Assembly (NCBI GenBank): GCA_019233755.1
Contig: JAFAMD010000015.1
Coordinates: forward strand, 1 to 64,000
DNA: 64,000 nt
Source: Acidobacteriaceae bacterium
Lineage (GTDB): Bacteria; Acidobacteriota; Terriglobia; Bryobacterales; Bryobacteraceae
Direction: 5' to 3'
This document shows, in pieces, positions 63,169-64,000 of the stretch (position 1 is the first letter of the stretch; each line of letters begins with the position of its first letter). The notes beneath the pieces were generated by a model. It did not search any database and was not told the origin of the DNA. It saw only the letters and a program-made list of their open reading frames with translations. The position numbers and the translations under genes are program-made.

Positions 63169-63205
63169 CAAGCCGGTGCTGCCGACAAGCGGCGGTACCG
63201 GCTTG
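63169..63205 (+). terminator. Hairpin after the catalase remnant
   Basis: CAAGCCGGT at 63169 pairs exactly with ACCGGCTTG at 63197, with an inner GC-rich stem-loop possible. No T-run follows. Its position 24 bases after the katA stop suggests the original katA terminator. Confidence 0.5.
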
Positions 63206-63240
63206 AACAGGCAGGTGCCCATAGTCCCCTATCATGAGGA

Positions 63241-64000
63241 TTGACGCGAAAATTGTCGTTCCTTCCTCGTGCTGCAGCCGTTATTGGCTTGTTTGTTCTG
63301 AATGGCACATTCCTCTTTGCGCAGAGCGCCAGACCCTACCGCATTACCGTTGACCTGACGGATGCACCGCGCAAATTCCTGCATGCGGAATTGAGCATAC
63401 CGGTACAGCCCGGCCCCCTCACGCTCGTCTATCCGCAGTGGATTCCGGGAGAGCACGCGTCCACCGGTCCTGTGAACAATTTCACAGGCATCACTTTCAC
63501 GGCGGACGGGCAGGTCATTCCGTGGCAGCGGGATGACGTCGACATGTACGACTTTCACTTGGACGTCCCCATGGGTGTGCGGACGCTTGACGCGAAGGTT
63601 GACTTTCTGGCGACCGCCGCGGCAACGGGCTTTTCCGCCGGCGCGTCCACCAGCGCGAACCTGGCAATTCTGAGTTGGAACGAATTCGTTCTGTATCCGG
63701 CAGGATCGGCAGCGGCAGCCGTGACCTTCGAGCCCTCGCTGAAGGTGCCTGAGGGCTGGAAATTCGGGACGGCTTTGACGCCAGTATCGAGTGAAGGCAA
63801 CGTTACTCGTTTTCAGCCGGTGCCCCTGGACATGCTGGTAGACTCGCCCGTTCTTGCCGGCAAGTTCTTCAAAGAAATTCCGCTGGCGCCGGAGGTGACG
63901 CCGAAGCATTACCTGGATGTCGCCGCCGACGGACCGGAAGACTTGAATCTCAGCGCCGAAGAAATATCAGCATTCAGTAATCTCGTCAGAGAGACCGGCG
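63241..64000 (+). CDS. M61-family peptidase, N-terminal part (cut by window end)
   Basis: The frame runs open to the window end. It has a signal peptide (FLPRAAAVIGLFVLNGTFLFAQS) and a beta-sandwich starting YRITVDLTDAPRKFLHAE, with VYPQWIPGEHASTGPVNNF, the hallmark of the M61 glycyl-aminopeptidase/PDZ family N-terminal domain. The zinc HExxH motif would lie beyond the window. TTG at 63241 or 63253 are the possible starts; an ATG at 63235 is out of frame. Confidence 0.8.
   Translation, partial: MTRKLSFLPRAAAVIGLFVLNGTFLFAQSARPYRITVDLTDAPRKFLHAELSIPVQPGPLTLVYPQWIPGEHASTGPVNNFTGITFTADGQVIPWQRDDVDMYDFHLDVPMGVRTLDAKVDFLATAAATGFSAGASTSANLAILSWNEFVLYPAGSAAAAVTFEPSLKVPEGWKFGTALTPVSSEGNVTRFQPVPLDMLVDSPVLAGKFFKEIPLAPEVTPKHYLDVAADGPEDLNLSAEEISAFSNLVRETG

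Overview
The window reads as one stretch of a high-GC chromosome from the Acidobacteriota, most likely the Solibacter/Bryobacter side of the phylum. The markers are a PadR regulator coupled to a 900-residue ADOP-type (acidobacterial duplicated orphan permease) MacB-like protein, an Oar-like TonB-dependent receptor with an N-terminal carboxypeptidase-regulatory domain, a giant secreted protein carrying Solibacter-type (TIGR03437-like) modules, a VPS10/BNR-propeller protein, and a ferrochelatase of the DVCPxxCC type. This is inference from protein families; no 16S gene, tRNA, CRISPR array or recognisable transposase was seen.

Layout. 1-5.9 kb: end of a histone-deacetylase-like gene, a DUF4142 protein, a TonB receptor, malate dehydrogenase and a SET-domain methyltransferase. 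6-8.6 kb: a LuxR-type regulator, a radical SAM protein and an SDR. 8.6-17.3 kb: a seven-gene minus-strand run (uppP, ftsK, a secreted amidohydrolase, cmk, a small unknown, a PpiD/SurA-like foldase, dedA), mostly envelope and division functions. 17.4-25.6 kb: pyruvate kinase and ferrochelatase, rsmI, a degenerate JAMM membrane protein, a stand-alone ClpB-D2-like ATPase, an OPT transporter and YqeY. 25.7-33.5 kb: the giant secreted NHL/Ig-repeat protein and a two-gene serine biosynthesis unit (class V aminotransferase plus serA). 33.6-44 kb: a membrane CBS-like protein, hyuB/hyuA with a divergent MFS transporter, a sugar-oxidation cluster (TIM-barrel isomerase, GMC oxidoreductase, gluconate-dehydrogenase subunit 3), an M50 protease, a 52-residue metallothionein-like protein and a SIR2-like protein. 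45-56 kb: a VPS10-like protein, padR-ADOP, prmA, DinB and a GH9 glycosidase.

The most unusual part is 56.3-63.2 kb. An OxyR with both redox cysteines (C199 and C208) is divergent from a catalase gene, with an OxyR-like box between them. The catalase is cut after about 48 codons by a 4.4 kb insert. The insert holds an SDR with an odd N-terminus, an acyl-CoA ligase, a 40-residue membrane peptide, a receiver-domain fragment and a second SDR. The rest of the catalase resumes beyond the insert and carries a further one-base deletion. The OxyR-controlled promoter may therefore now feed an acquired acyl-CoA/SDR cassette. The window ends inside an M61-type peptidase gene.
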